A stretch of DNA of 6,143 nucleotides from JBPCRW01 sp050996405 (GTDB lineage: Bacteria; Acidobacteriota; Blastocatellia; Pyrinomonadales; Pyrinomonadaceae): assembly GCA_050996405.1 (NCBI GenBank), contig JBPCRW010000018.1, forward strand, positions 1-6,143, written 5' to 3'. The notes beneath the pieces were generated by a model, which was given only the letters and a program-made list of their open reading frames with translations, had not been told where the DNA came from and searched no databases. This document shows, piece by piece, positions 5,150 to 6,143 of the stretch (position 1 is its first letter; each line of letters opens with the position of its first letter). The position numbers were made by a program, and so were the translations under genes.

Positions 5150-6129
5150 AAATAACAAACTTCCTTAACCGCCGCGACGATTTTCGGAACGTCCGGCAGC
5201 GCGAGTTCTTCCAGATTTTTCGCATACGGCATCGGAGCTTCGGCGGTTGAAATTCTTTTAATCGGCGCGTCCAGATAATCGAAAGCGTGTTCCATCACTT
5301 GATACGAAATCTCCGCGCCGACTGACGCGAAAGCGTGCGATTCTTCCGCGATTACTAAACGATTCGTCTTTTTCACCGAATTGACAATCGTTTCAATATC
5401 AAGCGGTTTTATCGTGCGCGGGTCGATGACTTCGACTGAAATATCGAAATCTTTCTGCATCTGTTCGGCGGCTTGTAAGGCAAGCGGAACGGTCATCGAA
5501 CGCGCGACGATTGTGCAGTCTGCTCCGGTGCGCTTGACATCTGCAACACCGAGAGGAATCAAAAAATCAGGACTTTCGGGAACTTCGCCCTTCAAGCCAT
5601 ACATTCTTTCCTGTTCGAGAAAAACAACCGGATTATCATCGCGGATTGAAGATTTCAAAAGTCCTTTTGCGTCCGCTGCAGTCGAAGGCATCACGACTTT
5701 AAGTCCGGGAAAATTTGCGTAAAACGCTTCGAGTGCCTGCGAATGCTGGCTTGAAACTTGATAAGCCGAGCCGTTCGGACCTCTGAATACAATCGGAACT
5801 TTAAATTGTCCGCCCGACATATAAAACATTTTCGCCGCGTGATTGATGATTTGGTCTGAGGCGAGAATCGAAAAATTCATCGTCATAAATTCAATCACCG
5901 GACGCAAACCAGCCATCGCCGCGCCGACTCCGACGGCGGCAAAACCGAGTTCGGTAATCGGCGTATCCACAACGCGCTTATCGCCAAACTCTTTCCAAAG
6001 CCCGCGCGTCACTTTATACGCGCCGTCATATTCGGCGACTTCCTCGCCCATTATAACGACGTTTGCGTCTCTAATAATGTCTCCGCGCAACGCTTGATTG
6101 AGCGCGTCGCGGATTGTCAAAATTGCCAT
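5146..6129 (-). CDS. pdhB: Pyruvate dehydrogenase E1 component, beta subunit
   Basis: Beta subunit of the heterotetrameric thiamine-diphosphate E1, which decarboxylates pyruvate and reductively acetylates the E2 lipoyl group. The 327 residues are full length for the family. Signatures are VVIMGEEVAEYDGAYKVTRG (24-43, with the cofactor-activating Glu at 29/30), DTPITELGFAAVGVGAA (55-71), EFMTMNFS (80-87), FRGPNGSAYQVSSQHSQ (115-131, potassium/thiamine region) and VIDPRTIKPLD (234-244). It closely resembles mitochondrial PDHB in this order and spacing, which favours pyruvate over branched-chain substrates. The ATG at 6129 begins the canonical MAILTIRDAL start. A TGA at 6141-6143 (minus strand) may be the end of the E1 alpha gene beyond the window, which would leave an 11-base gap. 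The stop overlaps hicB by 4 bases. Confidence 0.96.
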   Translation of the reverse strand: MAILTIRDALNQALRGDIIRDANVVIMGEEVAEYDGAYKVTRGLWKEFGDKRVVDTPITELGFAAVGVGAAMAGLRPVIEFMTMNFSILASDQIINHAAKMFYMSGGQFKVPIVFRGPNGSAYQVSSQHSQALEAFYANFPGLKVVMPSTAADAKGLLKSSIRDDNPVVFLEQERMYGLKGEVPESPDFLIPLGVADVKRTGADCTIVARSMTVPLALQAAEQMQKDFDISVEVIDPRTIKPLDIETIVNSVKKTNRLVIAEESHAFASVGAEISYQVMEHAFDYLDAPIKRISTAEAPMPYAKNLEELALPDVPKIVAAVKEVCYL

Positions 6130-6143
6130 AAATTATTTCGTCA

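Noticed and set aside
5381..5722. Long open frame antisense to pdhB
   Set aside because: The opposite strand is a full-length, highly recognisable E1 beta gene; the antisense translation is low-complexity and matches no family.

Overview
The window looks like a bacterial chromosome segment of moderate GC. Sampled 60-base lines run from about 32-33% GC in the small accessory genes to about 48-58% in the pyruvate dehydrogenase (PDH) genes. Resemblance of the proteins, as I remember the families, points weakly to a Gram-negative lineage such as Acidobacteriota (Blastocatellia-like). No rRNA or marker gene is present to settle this. None of the starts has a convincing Shine-Dalgarno sequence, and genes are packed with 4-base ATGA overlaps or gaps of 0-12 bases.

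Left part (2-1770, + strand): the C-terminal part of a DNA N4/N6-methyltransferase runs in from outside the window and overlaps by 4 bases a complete N-acetylglucosamine-6-phosphate deacetylase gene (nagA). A DMT/EamA-family transporter (1771-2631, - strand) converges on nagA with no intergenic base. Its true start is unresolved: the first transmembrane helix begins upstream of the only usable start codon, next to a run of eight A.

Right part (2763-6129, all - strand, read right to left): this is a PDH operon carrying two small accessory inserts. The order is pdhB (E1 beta), hicB, hicA, pdhC (E2), small gene A, small gene B, then a short second copy of the E2 3' end. E1 alpha would lie upstream, beyond the right edge; E3 is not in the window. 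The HicBA toxin-antitoxin pair sits exactly between the E1 beta and E2 genes, joined to pdhB and to each other by ATGA overlaps, so it should be co-transcribed with central carbon metabolism genes. Downstream of E2, two tightly packed small genes of unknown function (one basic product, one acidic) lie between the real E2 3' end and a displaced duplicate of it (2763-2834).

The most notable observations are these. The duplicated E2 tail matches the real one at 50 of 54 bases with only synonymous differences, which suggests recombination or a lost second E2 gene rather than simple pseudogene decay. HicBA lies inside the PDH operon. Three heptanucleotide tandem arrays, of two unrelated unit families, lie in the flexible linkers of E2. 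I see no CRISPR array, tRNA, rRNA, transposase or convincing terminator. No stretch over 300 bases lacks a gene.
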